NCBI RefSeq assembly: GCF_003968755.1
Contig: NZ_RYDL01000012.1
Coordinates: 34,178-98,177 of the forward strand
From: Flavobacterium sp. RSP15
GTDB taxonomy: Bacteria; Bacteroidota; Bacteroidia; Flavobacteriales; Flavobacteriaceae
Direction: 5' to 3'
DNA: 64,000 nt
Translations under genes and position numbers: made by a program
Shown: positions 8,292 to 17,805 of the stretch, piece after piece
Layout of the letters: every line of letters starts with the position of its first letter
How positions within the stretch are numbered: position 1 is the first letter of the stretch
Notes under the pieces: generated by a model
The model's database searches: none
What the model was told of the DNA's origin: nothing
The model's input: only the letters and a program-made list of their open reading frames with translations

Positions 8292-9616
8292 TAGAAATTC
8301 AAACCAAAAAATTCTTCCATTTTTTCGACCACAAAATCCAGATGATCATTAGTTAAGGCTGGTTGAACCCCAATCCAAAAGGTATCGTTCATCGTTTTGT
8401 CCGTATGGGTTAAGTCACCTACTACTCGGTATTCGATGTCTTTAAAGTAAGGCTGTTTAGTTAAATTCCCGGCAAATAATAACCGAGTACCTATTTTATG
8501 ATTGTCCAAGAATTTTAATAAATCAACTCTGTTGGAACCGCAATTGTCTTTTAAAGTGATAGGGAAACCAAACCAGGATGGATTACTGTTTTCAGTAGCT
8601 ACCGGCAAATGAATGAAATCATTTAAAGTTTGCAGTTTTTCTTTTAAATATGCGAAATTTTCACGGCGTCTGGCAATAAAAAAATCTAATTTGTCCAGTT
8701 GCGCCAAGCCACAAGCCGCTTGCATATCAGTAATTTTTAAATTATAGCCTAAGTGTGAATACACGTATTTATGGTCATATCCGTAGGGCAGATCACCATG
8801 TTTTTGTTCAAAACGACAGCCACAAGTATTGTCACATCCTGGCGCACAGTAGCAATCACGCCCCCAATCTCTGTAGGATTCTGCTATGGATTTTAACTCC
8901 GAGGAATTCATGAACACGGCTCCGCCTTCACCCATTGTCATGTGGTGGGCAGGATAAAAACTCAAAGTACCTATGTCGCCAAAAGTACCGCATTTTTGTC
9001 CATTATATTCTGCTCCTAGAGCATCGCAGGTATCTTCAATCAACCAAAGATTGTATTTTTTACAAAGTTCGGTTACTTTTTTCAAATTAAAAGGATTACC
9101 TAAGGCGTGAGCCAACATTATCGCTTTGGTTTTTGGGGTTATTGCCGCTTCGATTAAATCTGCATTAACATTGTGGGTATGAATGTCAACATCTACAAAA
9201 ACAGGAATCGCTCCAAATTGCACAATAGGATTTACTGTTGTAGGAAAACCGGCTGCCACACCAATGACCTCATCTCCTTTTTTAATGGCGCGATCTCCTA
9301 ATTTATGTGACGTCAAAGTGCTAAAAGCCACTAAATTTGCCGAAGAACCAGAATTAACAGACAAACAATGTTTAACGCCTAAAAAGGCTGCCAACTTTTT
9401 TTCAAATTCTGCATTAAAACGCCCGGTCGTTAACCAAGCATCTAAGGATGCCGCAACCATATTTTGCATCTCTTCCTCACCTAATAACTTTCCCGAAGGA
9501 GGAACAACTGTTTCTCCAGGAATAAAAGGGGTTGGCGCATAATTTATAGCAGCATATTTTGATACTAAACCAGCTATTTCATTTCGTAAATTCTCTAATT
9601 GTGCTTTCTTTTCCAT
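8291..9616 (-). CDS. rfbH: CDP-4-keto-6-deoxy-D-glucose 3-dehydrase (E1)
   Basis: A 441-residue PMP-dependent enzyme of the DegT/DnrJ fold that removes the C3 hydroxyl, working with the DdhD reductase. The residue that is the PLP-binding Lys in aminotransferases is His here (H224 in SFYPAHHMTMGEGG), the hallmark of this dehydrase. The [2Fe-2S] cysteine pattern is complete: C197-X57-C255-X1-C257-X7-C265, which is the known spacing for E1 enzymes. Length agrees with Salmonella RfbH/Yersinia DdhC (about 437). It lies between ddhB (8 bp away) and the synthase gene. With both the His replacement and the cluster cysteines seen directly, the function is close to certain. Confidence 0.96.
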   Translation of the reverse strand: MEKKAQLENLRNEIAGLVSKYAAINYAPTPFIPGETVVPPSGKLLGEEEMQNMVAASLDAWLTTGRFNAEFEKKLAAFLGVKHCLSVNSGSSANLVAFSTLTSHKLGDRAIKKGDEVIGVAAGFPTTVNPIVQFGAIPVFVDVDIHTHNVNADLIEAAITPKTKAIMLAHALGNPFNLKKVTELCKKYNLWLIEDTCDALGAEYNGQKCGTFGDIGTLSFYPAHHMTMGEGGAVFMNSSELKSIAESYRDWGRDCYCAPGCDNTCGCRFEQKHGDLPYGYDHKYVYSHLGYNLKITDMQAACGLAQLDKLDFFIARRRENFAYLKEKLQTLNDFIHLPVATENSNPSWFGFPITLKDNCGSNRVDLLKFLDNHKIGTRLLFAGNLTKQPYFKDIEYRVVGDLTHTDKTMNDTFWIGVQPALTNDHLDFVVEKMEEFFGLNF

Positions 9617-9624
9617 GCTAAATG

Positions 9625-10698
9625 TTAATTGCTGTAATTTGTAATTTCGTTTAAAGTCTGTTCGCGCATATTTTTACCTTCTCTCCAATCCTGATGCCAA
9701 TTTACGATGAGATTGAGCGTATATTCCAAATTCCATTTGGGCTGCCAATTCAATCTTGACGCTGCCTTGGAACAATCTAATTTTAAAAAACCTGCTTCGT
9801 GTGGATTGTTGTTCTGGTCTAATTCCCATCCAGCTCCTTCTCCCCAAGTAGCCACCATTTGATCCAGAATCCAATTCACGGGTTTGCAATCTTCGTCTTT
9901 GGGACCAAAATTCCATGGTTGTGCGTATTCTTGACCATTAGTATACAAATTTTCTGCTAAAACTAGATAGCCTGACAAGGGTTCCAAAACATGCTGCCAA
10001 GGTCTAGTGGACAAAGGATTGCGAACAATCACCGATTCTGATTTTTCAAACGCCTTGAGAATATCTGGTATCAATCGGTCATCTGCCCAATCACCACCTC
10101 CTATGACATTCCCTGCTCTGGCAGTAGCCAATGCAGCAGTGCCTTTCGTATTAAAAAAAGAGTTTCGATAAGCCGATGTAACCAATTCGGCACAACCCTT
10201 GCTGCTGCTGTAAGGATCATGACCGCCCATAGGTTCATTTTCCCTATAGCCCCAAGCCCACTCCTTGTTTTCATAACACTTATCAGTGGTAACAGATACG
10301 ATTGCCTTTAAATTGGGACAAGACCTTGCTGCCTCCAATACATTTACGGTACCAATCACGTTGGTGGTATATGTATCCACGGGTTCTACATAAGATAACC
10401 GTACCAAAGGTTGTGCCGCCATATGAATTAAAACATCTGGATTAAAGCCAAGCATGCTTTTCTTTAACTGCTCCAAGTTTCTAATATCTCCTACTTCAGA
10501 TTCCATGTTCGTGGCAACATCAGCCACTACGAATAGGGAGGGATTGGTTGGTGGTGCTAAAGAATACCCTTTAACTGTAGCGCCCATCGATTGAAGCCAC
10601 AATGACAACCAACTTCCCTTAAAACCAGTATGTCCGGTTAGAAACACTTTCTTATCTTTCCAAAAAGAAGGATTTACTTTTCCTTTTACTCCTTCCAT
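9625..10698 (-). CDS. rfbG: CDP-glucose 4,6-dehydratase
   Basis: A 357-residue extended SDR that oxidises C4 and removes water across C5-C6 of CDP-glucose, using bound NAD+. The cofactor loop is GHTGFKGSWLSLWL (about residues 22-35). VTTDKCYENKEW and GHDPYSSSKGCAEL (YxxxK) form the active site, and RAGNVIGGGDWADDRLIPD is highly typical of RfbG/DdhB. The gene start overlaps the end of ddhA by 13 bases, so the two are coupled. It performs the second step of the CDP-dideoxyhexose pathway. The long form from 10698 is preferred because it keeps the usual family length. Confidence 0.95.
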   Translation of the reverse strand: MEGVKGKVNPSFWKDKKVFLTGHTGFKGSWLSLWLQSMGATVKGYSLAPPTNPSLFVVADVATNMESEVGDIRNLEQLKKSMLGFNPDVLIHMAAQPLVRLSYVEPVDTYTTNVIGTVNVLEAARSCPNLKAIVSVTTDKCYENKEWAWGYRENEPMGGHDPYSSSKGCAELVTSAYRNSFFNTKGTAALATARAGNVIGGGDWADDRLIPDILKAFEKSESVIVRNPLSTRPWQHVLEPLSGYLVLAENLYTNGQEYAQPWNFGPKDEDCKPVNWILDQMVATWGEGAGWELDQNNNPHEAGFLKLDCSKAASRLNWQPKWNLEYTLNLIVNWHQDWREGKNMREQTLNEITNYSN

Positions 10699-11462
10699 AA
10701 TTTCCAGGGTGCTTTATTAGTATCCCATAATTCCTCCAAATGCATCTTGTCTCTCAACGTATCCATAGGTTGCCAGAATCCTTCATGTTTGAATGCCATT
10801 AATTGGTTGTCTGCTGCCAAGCCTTTTAGAGGCTCTTGTTCCCATATGGTTGCATCACCAGCTATTCTGTCAATCACTTTAGGGGACAATACAAAAAAAC
10901 CTCCGTTTATCAAGGCTCCATCCCCTCTCGGTTTTTCTTGAAACTGACGCACTTCATTATCCACAATATCTAAGGCCCCAAATCTGCCCGGTGGATAAGT
11001 AGCGGTCAAAGTTGCATCTTTACCATGGACTTTGTGAAATGTCAAAAGTGCTGCTATATCAACATCTGCAACGCCATCACCATAGGTAAAACAGAAACTT
11101 TCCTCTTCATTTAAATACTGAGCCACTCTTTTAAGCCTTCCGCCAGTCATCGAATCATCACCAGTGTCAACCAGTGTAATAGTCCACGGTTCTGCTCTTT
11201 CTTCGTGTACCACCATTTTATTGTCTTTCATGTTAAAAGTAACATCGGATTGGTGTAAGTAATAATTAGCAAAGTATTCCTTGATCACGTAGCCTTTGTA
11301 ACCACAACAAATGATGAAATCATTAATCCCATAATGCGAATACGTTTTCATAATATGCCATAAAATGGGCTTACCTCCTATTTCAACCATAGGTTTTGGC
11401 TTGGACACTGTTTCTTCACTTAATCGAGTTCCTAACCCTCCTGCAAGAATGACTGCTTTCAT
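10686..11462 (-). CDS. rfbF: Glucose-1-phosphate cytidylyltransferase
   Basis: A 258-residue nucleotidyltransferase making CDP-glucose from CTP and glucose-1-phosphate, the entry step of the pathway. The N-terminal signature AVILAGGLGTRLSEET and the KPKPMVEIGGKPILWH loop are seen at residues 3-34. VDTGDDSMTGGRLKR and FCFTYGDGVADVD (metal/CTP-binding region) are typical of RfbF/DdhA. Length equals that of the Salmonella enzyme (257). It is first in the ddhA-ddhB-ddhC-synthase-epimerase block. A 215-bp gap with a possible promoter separates it from ddhD. Confidence 0.96.
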   Translation of the reverse strand: MKAVILAGGLGTRLSEETVSKPKPMVEIGGKPILWHIMKTYSHYGINDFIICCGYKGYVIKEYFANYYLHQSDVTFNMKDNKMVVHEERAEPWTITLVDTGDDSMTGGRLKRVAQYLNEEESFCFTYGDGVADVDIAALLTFHKVHGKDATLTATYPPGRFGALDIVDNEVRQFQEKPRGDGALINGGFFVLSPKVIDRIAGDATIWEQEPLKGLAADNQLMAFKHEGFWQPMDTLRDKMHLEELWDTNKAPWKLWKE

Positions 11463-11490
11463 ATATTTATGATTATTGTTTTTTATAAGT

Positions 11491-11498
11491 CAAATGTA
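11491..11498 (-). promoter_or_regulatory. Candidate -7 box for the ddhA operon
   Basis: TACATTTG on the minus strand fits the Bacteroidota -7 consensus TAnnTTTG and lies 29 nt before the ddhA start, in the only sizeable gap in front of the dideoxyhexose genes. No TTG is found 19 nt upstream, so the assignment is tentative. Confidence 0.35.
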
Positions 11499-11677
11499 AT
11501 TCGCATTTAATTATTGGTTTATTAAATCAATAAATGGTTATGCTCATTTCATAAATTTATATTTAATACCAATTTTTACTATTTGTAATTTATTTTTTTA
11601 TTGCAATAGAATCAAGATTTACCTACAAATAATTATTATGTAATCATCTATTAAACAGCTCATTGATTAACCCTTTT

Positions 11678-12658
11678 TTAACTACTTACAAATGCATCCG
11701 AATAAAATGCATCTTCTAATAATCCATTTTTTGTTAATAAAACTCTTGAATCTTTTATCATGTTTTCAGAACCACAGGCGTACAAAACACTATCAGATAA
11801 ATCAATTTTTTTAGAAACGACACTATCCTGAACATAGCCTTTTTCACCTATCCAGTTGACATTGCTTCTACTCAGTACTGCAATAAAATGAACTTTTATG
11901 TTTTTAAAATTAGGTTTCCAGAATAAATCGTTTTCTGTTCTACCGCCAAAAAACAAATATATGTTTTTGTCTTTCACTTCACTACTATTTTCATCCAATT
12001 GTTCAAGAATTGCCTTGACAGGAGCAATTCCTGTTCCTGTTGCTAAAAAAACAATATTTTTTTTATTGGTCTTCCTGTAGAAAAAAGTTCCTATTGGCCC
12101 TTCAATTCTCAATAAGTCATTAAGTTTTGCTTCATTAAACAAATAATTGCTAAATCTTCCCCCTCCGTAATTCTTTATAAAAAAAACCAGATTAGATGGT
12201 GAATTCGTATTAGCAATGGAATAGCTCCTTTTGTAGTCACCTTTAATAATATTAATGTACTGGCCCGACAAATAGCGGAATGAGGCATTCGGTGGCATCC
12301 GTAATTGTAATTCTATTACATCAGAAGAAATTGCTGTGATCTTGTCCACTTTTGCTGGTAGTGTCCGCAATTGTTCGAGGCAATACCCACTCAAATCTTC
12401 AATGTCTAGTATTAAATCCGATGTGGGCGTTCGTACACAAGTTAGAATGTACCCTTTAGATTTTTCTTCTTCACTAAGCCCTGTTTCATCAGTATTGGCA
12501 AATGAAGTTCCATTGATAACTTTTGCCTTACAGGATTGACAACGACCCGTTTTACAACTGTAATCAATAGTTATATTCTCTTTTTGGGCACCACTTAGAA
12601 TAGTCTCTTCAGGAGAACATAAAAAATGGATGTCGTTTTTAAGATTTATAGTAAACAT
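11678..12658 (-). CDS. ddhD: CDP-6-deoxy-delta-3,4-glucoseen reductase (E3), ferredoxin/flavin reductase
   Basis: A 326-residue iron-sulfur flavoprotein that passes electrons from NAD(P)H through FAD and a plant-type [2Fe-2S] cluster to the RfbH/DdhC dehydrase. The N-terminal ferredoxin domain has C35-X4-C40-X2-C43-X30-C74. The FAD-binding motif RSYSIAN (about residues 159-165) and the NAD-binding motif FLATGTGIAPVKAIL (about 204-218) follow. Length and domain order equal Salmonella RfbI and Yersinia AscD/DdhD. It stands just upstream of ddhA but is separated by a 215-bp gap, so it may have its own transcription. It makes the pathway self-sufficient. Confidence 0.94.
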   Translation of the reverse strand: MFTINLKNDIHFLCSPEETILSGAQKENITIDYSCKTGRCQSCKAKVINGTSFANTDETGLSEEEKSKGYILTCVRTPTSDLILDIEDLSGYCLEQLRTLPAKVDKITAISSDVIELQLRMPPNASFRYLSGQYINIIKGDYKRSYSIANTNSPSNLVFFIKNYGGGRFSNYLFNEAKLNDLLRIEGPIGTFFYRKTNKKNIVFLATGTGIAPVKAILEQLDENSSEVKDKNIYLFFGGRTENDLFWKPNFKNIKVHFIAVLSRSNVNWIGEKGYVQDSVVSKKIDLSDSVLYACGSENMIKDSRVLLTKNGLLEDAFYSDAFVSS

Positions 12659-13071
12659 ACTGTTTTATTAATGATTTTCTACTTCTCAAATAATTAAGGT
12701 TATTTAACTTGCTTCTTTAAAAGATGTCGCTGCTTTTCTTTAATTTTAAGTCAGTAAATTGTTTTTTCAATGAATTTTAGAAATAGTAACTGGTTAATGT
12801 CTTCTCAAACGATTAAATTTTTTTCTAAACAACTCTTGATTTGCTCAAGATTTAACAAGGTTTTTTTTACATAATTTTTCTAATTTGAACCCTAATTCAA
12901 TTCAACCTAGGCAAAACTCGTTAGAACAAAATCGCTACTAGTCTTTTAATTCTAATTCTTTACTTATAACTCTAAGTACATTCGTATAGTTAGTCAGCGA
13001 CATTATTTAAATTGTATTATTATCAAGCCTAAACAACCTTCGGTATAAATTTTTGGAGTTAAATTCCTTTT
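12659..13071. other. Gene-free stretch between wecC and ddhD
   Basis: This 413-bp AT-rich region has no gene of convincing length. A 21-codon frame (12938-13003, minus) has no support. The region carries several single-copy fragments similar to the TTAACNGATTAA repeat family but no array. It probably contains the promoter of ddhD, although I find no box matching TAnnTTTG close to that start. Confidence 0.6.
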
Positions 13072-14298
13072 TTATAACACTTGATTTGTATTCATCACAC
13101 CACAAAAATCTAACACAATTTTGTCTTTTGCTATTTCTAAATTTTTAAATTCTTTATGAGCTACTAGAAACACAATAATATCAGCATTTTCTAAAGCAAC
13201 TTTATAATTAGATATTTTAAATACATGATGATCCTCAATGTTAGGTTCAACTATATAATATTCTTCATCGTTTGCATCTTGCATCACTCTTTGCGCTATA
13301 TATTTAGCAGGAGATTCCCTTAAATCATCAATATTGGGCTTGAACGCCAATCCCATGATGGCCACGCTTGCTTTTCTGCCATTTTTAATTTGGAATTCTA
13401 GCTTAGCCGTTTTTACCTGTTCGGCACACCAAAAAGATTTGTAATTATTTATTTCTCTGGCGGATGCAATGATTTTAGATTCCATAGGAAAATCGGCTAC
13501 TATAAAATAAGGATCAACTGCTATACAGTGGCCACCTACTCCACAACCGGGTTGTAAAATATTAACCCGGGGATGTTTGTTCGCCAGTTTGATTAATTCC
13601 CAAACATTGATATCGGCCTTGGCACAAATTAACGACAGCTCATTGGCAAAAGCAATTTGAACGTCTCGTGAGGAGTTTTCTACTAATTTACACATTTCAG
13701 CCGTTCGCGCATTAGTAGGGTGCAATTCTCCTTTTACAAATTGGCTGTAAAAAGCAATGGCTTTTTGCGTGGAAGCTTCATTTACTCCGCCAATTACACG
13801 ATCATTATGAACTAATTCATACATTACATTACCTGGTAATACACGCTCAGGACAATAAGCAATGTGTATTTTGTCTTTTAATTCGGGACGTTCGTTATAA
13901 ATATAATGCAACATCTTCTCGGTAGTTCCAATAGGAGAAGTCGATTCAATAATATATAAATCACCTTCTTTTAATAAGGGAAGTATAGATGTAGTGGCAG
14001 CCAGAACGAAAGAAATGTCCGGTTCGTTTTTTGCCTTAAAAGGTGTAGGAACTACGATTAAATAGGTATCTCCCACAACCGGTTTGACATCTGCTTTCAA
14101 AAACCCTTGCTGAACTGCTTTCGAGACTGCAACATCCAGTGAAGGTTCTATTATGTGAATTTTTCCAGCATTGATAATATCTACCACTTTTTGGTTGATA
14201 TCCACCCCGTGTACTGAAATGTTGTTGTTTGCAATTAATGCCGATGTGGGTAGTCCAATATATCCCAAACCGATAGTTACTACTTTTGGTTGACTCAT
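13072..14298 (-). CDS. wecC: UDP-N-acetyl-D-mannosamine dehydrogenase
   Basis: A 408-residue NAD-dependent nucleotide-sugar dehydrogenase that oxidises UDP-ManNAc twice to UDP-ManNAcA. The N-terminal Rossmann loop is TIGLGYIGLPTSALIA, the central region carries STSPIGTTEKM, and the catalytic cysteine is C258 in GCGVGGHCIAVDPYF. LAFKPNIDDLRESPA marks the C-terminal UDP-binding domain. Sequence and length fit WecC (420 in E. coli) better than UDP-glucose dehydrogenases. It follows wecB by 7 bp, which fixes the substrate by pathway logic. Confidence 0.93.
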   Translation of the reverse strand: MSQPKVVTIGLGYIGLPTSALIANNNISVHGVDINQKVVDIINAGKIHIIEPSLDVAVSKAVQQGFLKADVKPVVGDTYLIVVPTPFKAKNEPDISFVLAATTSILPLLKEGDLYIIESTSPIGTTEKMLHYIYNERPELKDKIHIAYCPERVLPGNVMYELVHNDRVIGGVNEASTQKAIAFYSQFVKGELHPTNARTAEMCKLVENSSRDVQIAFANELSLICAKADINVWELIKLANKHPRVNILQPGCGVGGHCIAVDPYFIVADFPMESKIIASAREINNYKSFWCAEQVKTAKLEFQIKNGRKASVAIMGLAFKPNIDDLRESPAKYIAQRVMQDANDEEYYIVEPNIEDHHVFKISNYKVALENADIIVFLVAHKEFKNLEIAKDKIVLDFCGVMNTNQVL

Positions 14299-14305
14299 CT
14301 TTGAT

Positions 14306-15454
14306 CTATATTGTAGTTGTTAAAATCTTTTCTTTTGTTAATTCTTTAATATGATTGACTATACGTTCGCACGCTTTTCCGTCTCCGTAAGGATTATGCA
14401 ATGCACTCATCTTCTCGTATCTAACTGTGTCATTTAATAAATTATTGCATTCCAGCACAATTTTATCTGTATCAGTGCCGACCAAAATTACGGTTCCCGC
14501 CACAACTGCCTCTGGACGCTCCGTGGTGTCTCGCATAACTAAAACGGGTTTTCCTAAACTTGGCGCTTCTTCCTGTACTCCTCCACTATCTGTAATAATA
14601 AGGTAGGATTTATTCATTAACCAAACAAAGGCAGGATAGGCTAATGGATTAATTAATTTTATTGTAGAAATTTCACCCAAAATTTCATAAACCGGTCCTT
14701 TCACATGAGGATTTAAATGTACCGGATATACGATTTGAATCTCTGGATTCATCAGTGCAATTTCCTTTAAAGCATTACAAATATTAATGAAGCCTTCTCC
14801 ATGATTTTCCCTCCGGTGTCCCGTTACCAATATAATGCGTTTTGTAAAATCCAAATCGTTTTTTAAAAATTCAATTTCCTTATTCTGAATTGATTTTACC
14901 CTATTAGAACTATCTAAAAGCGCATCTATAACGGTATTTCCTGTAATTAAAATCGTGTTTTCATCAATATTCTCTATCAATAAATTTTCTTTTGAGGTAA
15001 TCGTGGGAGCAAAATGAATATCAGTAATGCGGCTTGTTATCTGCCTGTTGATCTCTTCAGGAAAAGGCGAGAGCTTGTTATGGGTTCTTAAACCAGCCTC
15101 AACATGGCATACTTTAGAACCAGAATAAAAGGCCGCAACACAAGAGGCCATTGTTGTTGTGGTGTCACCATGCACATATACATAATCCGGTTGAAATTCC
15201 TCTAAAACAGGCTTCAATCCTAAAATAATATCAGATGTCAGCAAATACAGGTTCTGATTTGGCTTCATCAAATCCAAATCATAATCGGGAATAATTTCAA
15301 AAAAATCCAATACCTGATCCAACATTTCACGATGTTGTGCCGTAACACAAACTCTGGTATCAAATAATTCGGGGTACATTTTAAACTCTTTTACCAAAGG
15401 TGCCATTTTAATGGCTTCAGGCCGAGTTCCAAATATTATTAAATTTTTTATCAT
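14306..15454 (-). CDS. wecB: UDP-N-acetylglucosamine 2-epimerase (non-hydrolysing)
   Basis: A 382-residue GT-B-fold epimerase that converts UDP-GlcNAc to UDP-ManNAc. Seen directly: IFGTRPEAIKMAPLV at the N-terminus, YVHGDTTTTMA (about residues 92-102), HVEAGLRTHNKLSPFPEE with the catalytic acids, TGHRRENHGEGF (about 211-222), and ITDSGGVQEEAPSLGKPVL in the C-terminal UDP-binding domain. All are standard for WecB, and the length is typical (376 in E. coli). It forms a two-gene unit with wecC, giving UDP-ManNAcA for the repeat unit. Confidence 0.96.
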   Translation of the reverse strand: MIKNLIIFGTRPEAIKMAPLVKEFKMYPELFDTRVCVTAQHREMLDQVLDFFEIIPDYDLDLMKPNQNLYLLTSDIILGLKPVLEEFQPDYVYVHGDTTTTMASCVAAFYSGSKVCHVEAGLRTHNKLSPFPEEINRQITSRITDIHFAPTITSKENLLIENIDENTILITGNTVIDALLDSSNRVKSIQNKEIEFLKNDLDFTKRIILVTGHRRENHGEGFINICNALKEIALMNPEIQIVYPVHLNPHVKGPVYEILGEISTIKLINPLAYPAFVWLMNKSYLIITDSGGVQEEAPSLGKPVLVMRDTTERPEAVVAGTVILVGTDTDKIVLECNNLLNDTVRYEKMSALHNPYGDGKACERIVNHIKELTKEKILTTTI

Positions 15455-15896
15455 TACTATTTTACAATTATTTTCTTTTAAATTTACATCGATATTATTT
15501 TACATCTACTAATTATTTCTCACTTCAAATCGTTTATATTTTTTATTTCTTAATACTGCTTAACCTCATTGATAAAATACAGGCTGTTTTTAACCAAAAC
15601 AGCCAAATTATACTTGCATTCCCATCTTAGTTTTGCTTTGGCTAAGCTCTTGCTGTACTAATTCTACCGACTTTGTGCACATTACAATTAACATCTCACG
15701 AGAGTTCTAAACACATGTATTAAAATAATTGAAAAAATGTCATATCTTCAAATTGGCGTAGATCAATTAATCTATTCTAACTATACATTTAATTGGTATT
15801 AGTGCGGTATAAAATTTATCTATATGACAAGTCTTCCCTTTTGAAAAGTCTCCTAGCAAGTTATGAAACAATCAGAGCTTAGAGCACTATCCCTTC
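15455..15896. other. Gene-free stretch between gmd and wecB
   Basis: This 442-bp AT-rich gap holds no convincing frame on either strand. The only clear structure is the hairpin annotated separately at 15582-15604. The remainder probably contains the wecB promoter. Confidence 0.6.
15582..15604 (-). terminator. Hairpin downstream of gmd, possible terminator
   Basis: GGCTGTTTT pairs with AAAACAGCC around a 5-nt loop, a perfect 9-bp stem. On the minus strand it lies about 290 nt after the gmd stop and is followed only by a broken T-rich tract, so it is a modest terminator or a regulatory hairpin. Confidence 0.45.
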
Positions 15897-16994
15897 CTAT
15901 CCAATTCTCTTCAAAATATCCAAATCACTAGCCACCATCTCTTTCACCAATCCGGCAAGATCATATTTAGGGGTCCAACCCAGCTGTGTTTTCGATTTAG
16001 TAGGATCCCCAAGTAATAAATCAACTTCTGTAGGACGGAAGTACTCTGGATCTACGCGAACTACTACTTTACCGAGTTCCAACTGATATAATGGATTGTT
16101 GCAAGCTGCAACTTTTGCTACTTCACTCTCATTTTCACCCTCGAATGTCAATTCCACACCTATTTCAGCAAAAGCCATAATGACAAAATCTCTAATATAG
16201 GTAGTGACACCAGTTGCTATTACATAATCTTCTGCTACATCTTGTTGCAAAATTCTCCACATAGCCTCTACGTAATCTTTAGCATGACCCCAATCTCGTT
16301 GTGAATTTAGATTCCCAAGATACAGGCATTCTTGCTTTCCATGGGCAATAGCTGCAGTGGCCATCGTAATTTTACGCGTTACAAAAGTTTCACCACGTCT
16401 TGGAGACTCATGATTAAAAAGAATACCATTACAAGCGTATATATTGTAGGCTTCACGATAGTTTTTAGTAATCCAAAAGGCGTATATTTTGGCAACACCG
16501 TAAGGAGAACGCGGATAGAACGCAGAATTTTCATCGTAAAAACCTTGCGCATTTTTATTTTCAGCCAATCCACCATACAATTCAGAGGTAGAAGCCTGAT
16601 AAATTCTGGTTTTTTTTTCGAGACCTAGGATTCTAACAGCCTCTAATATTCGTAAAGTACCTATTCCATCTACATTAGCAACATATTCTGGAGAATCAAA
16701 TGAAACTTTTACGTGAGACATTGCTCCAAGGTTGTATATTTCGTCAGGTTGCACTTCCTGAATAATTCTTATGATATTGGTAGAATCCGTTAAATCACCA
16801 TAGTGTAATTTAAAATTAATATGATTCTCGTGTTGGTCTTGGTAGATATGATCAATTCGTTGCGTATTAAAAGAAGATGCACGTCTTTTTACGCCATGCA
16901 CTTGATATCCTTTTTCCAATAATAATTCAGCCAAATAAGATCCGTCTTGACCTGTGATTCCGGTTACGAGGGCAACTTTTTGTTTTGTATCCAT
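15897..16994 (-). CDS. gmd: GDP-mannose 4,6-dehydratase
   Basis: A 365-residue extended SDR that makes GDP-4-keto-6-deoxy-D-mannose, the first step towards GDP-L-fucose. The N-terminus [19 protein letters not shown] is the Gmd cofactor loop. The active site shows STSELYGG (about residues 130-137) and [16 protein letters not shown] with Yxxx[19 protein letters not shown] and [20 protein letters not shown] are conserved in nearly all Gmd proteins. Its normal partner fcl lies 3.8 kb upstream; the two appear to have been pushed apart by the repeat-rich decay zone between them. Confidence 0.97.
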   Translation of the reverse strand: MDTKQKVALVTGITGQDGSYLAELLLEKGYQVHGVKRRASSFNTQRIDHIYQDQHENHINFKLHYGDLTDSTNIIRIIQEVQPDEIYNLGAMSHVKVSFDSPEYVANVDGIGTLRILEAVRILGLEKKTRIYQASTSELYGGLAENKNAQGFYDENSAFYPRSPYGVAKIYAFWITKNYREAYNIYACNGILFNHESPRRGETFVTRKITMATAAIAHGKQECLYLGNLNSQRDWGHAKDYVEAMWRILQQDVAEDYVIATGVTTYIRDFVIMAFAEIGVELTFEGENESEVAKVAACNNPLYQLELGKVVVRVDPEYFRPTEVDLLLGDPTKSKTQLGWTPKYDLAGLVKEMVASDLDILKRIG

Positions 16995-17017
16995 TATGTT
17001 TTGTATGATATTTGAAT

Positions 17018-17078
17018 GGGTTAATCGTTTACTATTTCGTTAACCGATTAAACCTTTTTTCTTTAAATGGTTAATCCA
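17018..17078. repeat. GGTTAATCG/CGATTAA repeat, short block A
   Basis: A single unit of about 50 bp (GGTTAATCG, TTTACTATTTCG, TTAACCGATTAA, then a T-rich spacer and GGTTAATCC) lies just upstream of gmd. The same unit is iterated in blocks B (17934-18298), C (19726-19993) and D (20604-20834). Confidence 0.8.
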
Positions 17079-17160
17079 TAAGGCAAACTACCTGGATTCT
17101 AAATTTCAATCCGGTCTTTTAAAAGCATGACCTGAACAAATTGTAGTGAGATGTACTGAT

Positions 17161-17460
17161 TTATAAAAATGTCAATCCTATTCGTTTGTTTAATCCTAAT
17201 TCAAAAAGTCGAATCAGTGTTGAAATTTGAATATTTCCTTTTCCATTTTCAATTTTAGAAATATAACTTTTTTTAGTCCCTGTCTTTTCGGCAAGCTGTT
17301 CCTGTGTCATTTTTGCTTCTTTTCTTGCTTGCTTCAGCATTTCGCTGATAATAAACATTTGAGTGTGTTCCTCATATTTATTTCTGCTTTCTGTTCCAAT
17401 TTTTCCGTGTTCAACTTCAATAAGTTGATCAAAATTAGTTACGTTGCTATATTTATCCAT
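17161..17460 (-). CDS. XRE-family antitoxin (HigA-like)
   Basis: A 99-residue DNA-binding protein. An XRE-type helix-turn-helix is seen at about residues 45-92 (KMTQEQLAEKTGTKKSYISK followed by IENGKGN). The N-terminal 40 residues should hold the toxin-binding part. The gene follows the toxin gene by 2 bp on the same strand, the toxin-first order of HigBA modules. It likely neutralises the toxin and represses the pair from the promoter in front of the toxin gene. The C-terminal end RIGLTFL shows a complete domain, so the gene looks intact although its neighbourhood is decayed. Confidence 0.85.
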   Translation of the reverse strand: MDKYSNVTNFDQLIEVEHGKIGTESRNKYEEHTQMFIISEMLKQARKEAKMTQEQLAEKTGTKKSYISKIENGKGNIQISTLIRLFELGLNKRIGLTFL

Positions 17461-17462
17461 GG

Positions 17463-17801
17463 CTAATTTGTTTTAGTTGAAAAATATTCTTTTCTCAATC
17501 GTATTGCTTTTTCTAATTCGCTATTGGGAGTTTTCTGAGTTTTCTTTTGAAAGGCATTGAATAATACAACTACGTTTCCTTTGTCGAAACAACAAAATAT
17601 TCTGTAAATATTGGATTGATATTCAACTCTTATTTCATAAACTCCATCTCTTCCGGACAAATGTTTTAAAAATTTTTCAGGAACCCTGTCAACTTGCATT
17701 ACCAGTTCAAGAATATTTTTAATCTTAGCTTTTACTTTATCGTCTTGAATTTTATAAAAGTCAAGAAAGTGATTTTCGTAAAAGATTATCTGTCTACTCA
17801 T
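17463..17801 (-). CDS. RelE/HigB-type toxin (Gp49-like)
   Basis: A 112-residue protein of the RelE fold, HigB/Gp49 branch. These toxins cleave mRNA on the ribosome. Typical elements are the central strand pair GVYEIRVEYQSNIYRIFCCF (about residues 53-72) followed by VVLFNAFQKKTQKTP and a basic C-terminal helix containing RLRKEYF. Its start lies only about 5 nt after a good -7 box, so the transcript may be nearly leaderless. It forms a module with the HTH antitoxin gene directly downstream. Confidence 0.85.
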   Translation of the reverse strand: MSRQIIFYENHFLDFYKIQDDKVKAKIKNILELVMQVDRVPEKFLKHLSGRDGVYEIRVEYQSNIYRIFCCFDKGNVVVLFNAFQKKTQKTPNSELEKAIRLRKEYFSTKTN

Positions 17802-17805
17802 TTTG

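Noticed and set aside
12938..13003. A 21-codon frame (MSLTNYTNVLRVISKELELKD) upstream of wecC
   Set aside because: Too short, with no family match and no promoter or ribosome-binding support.
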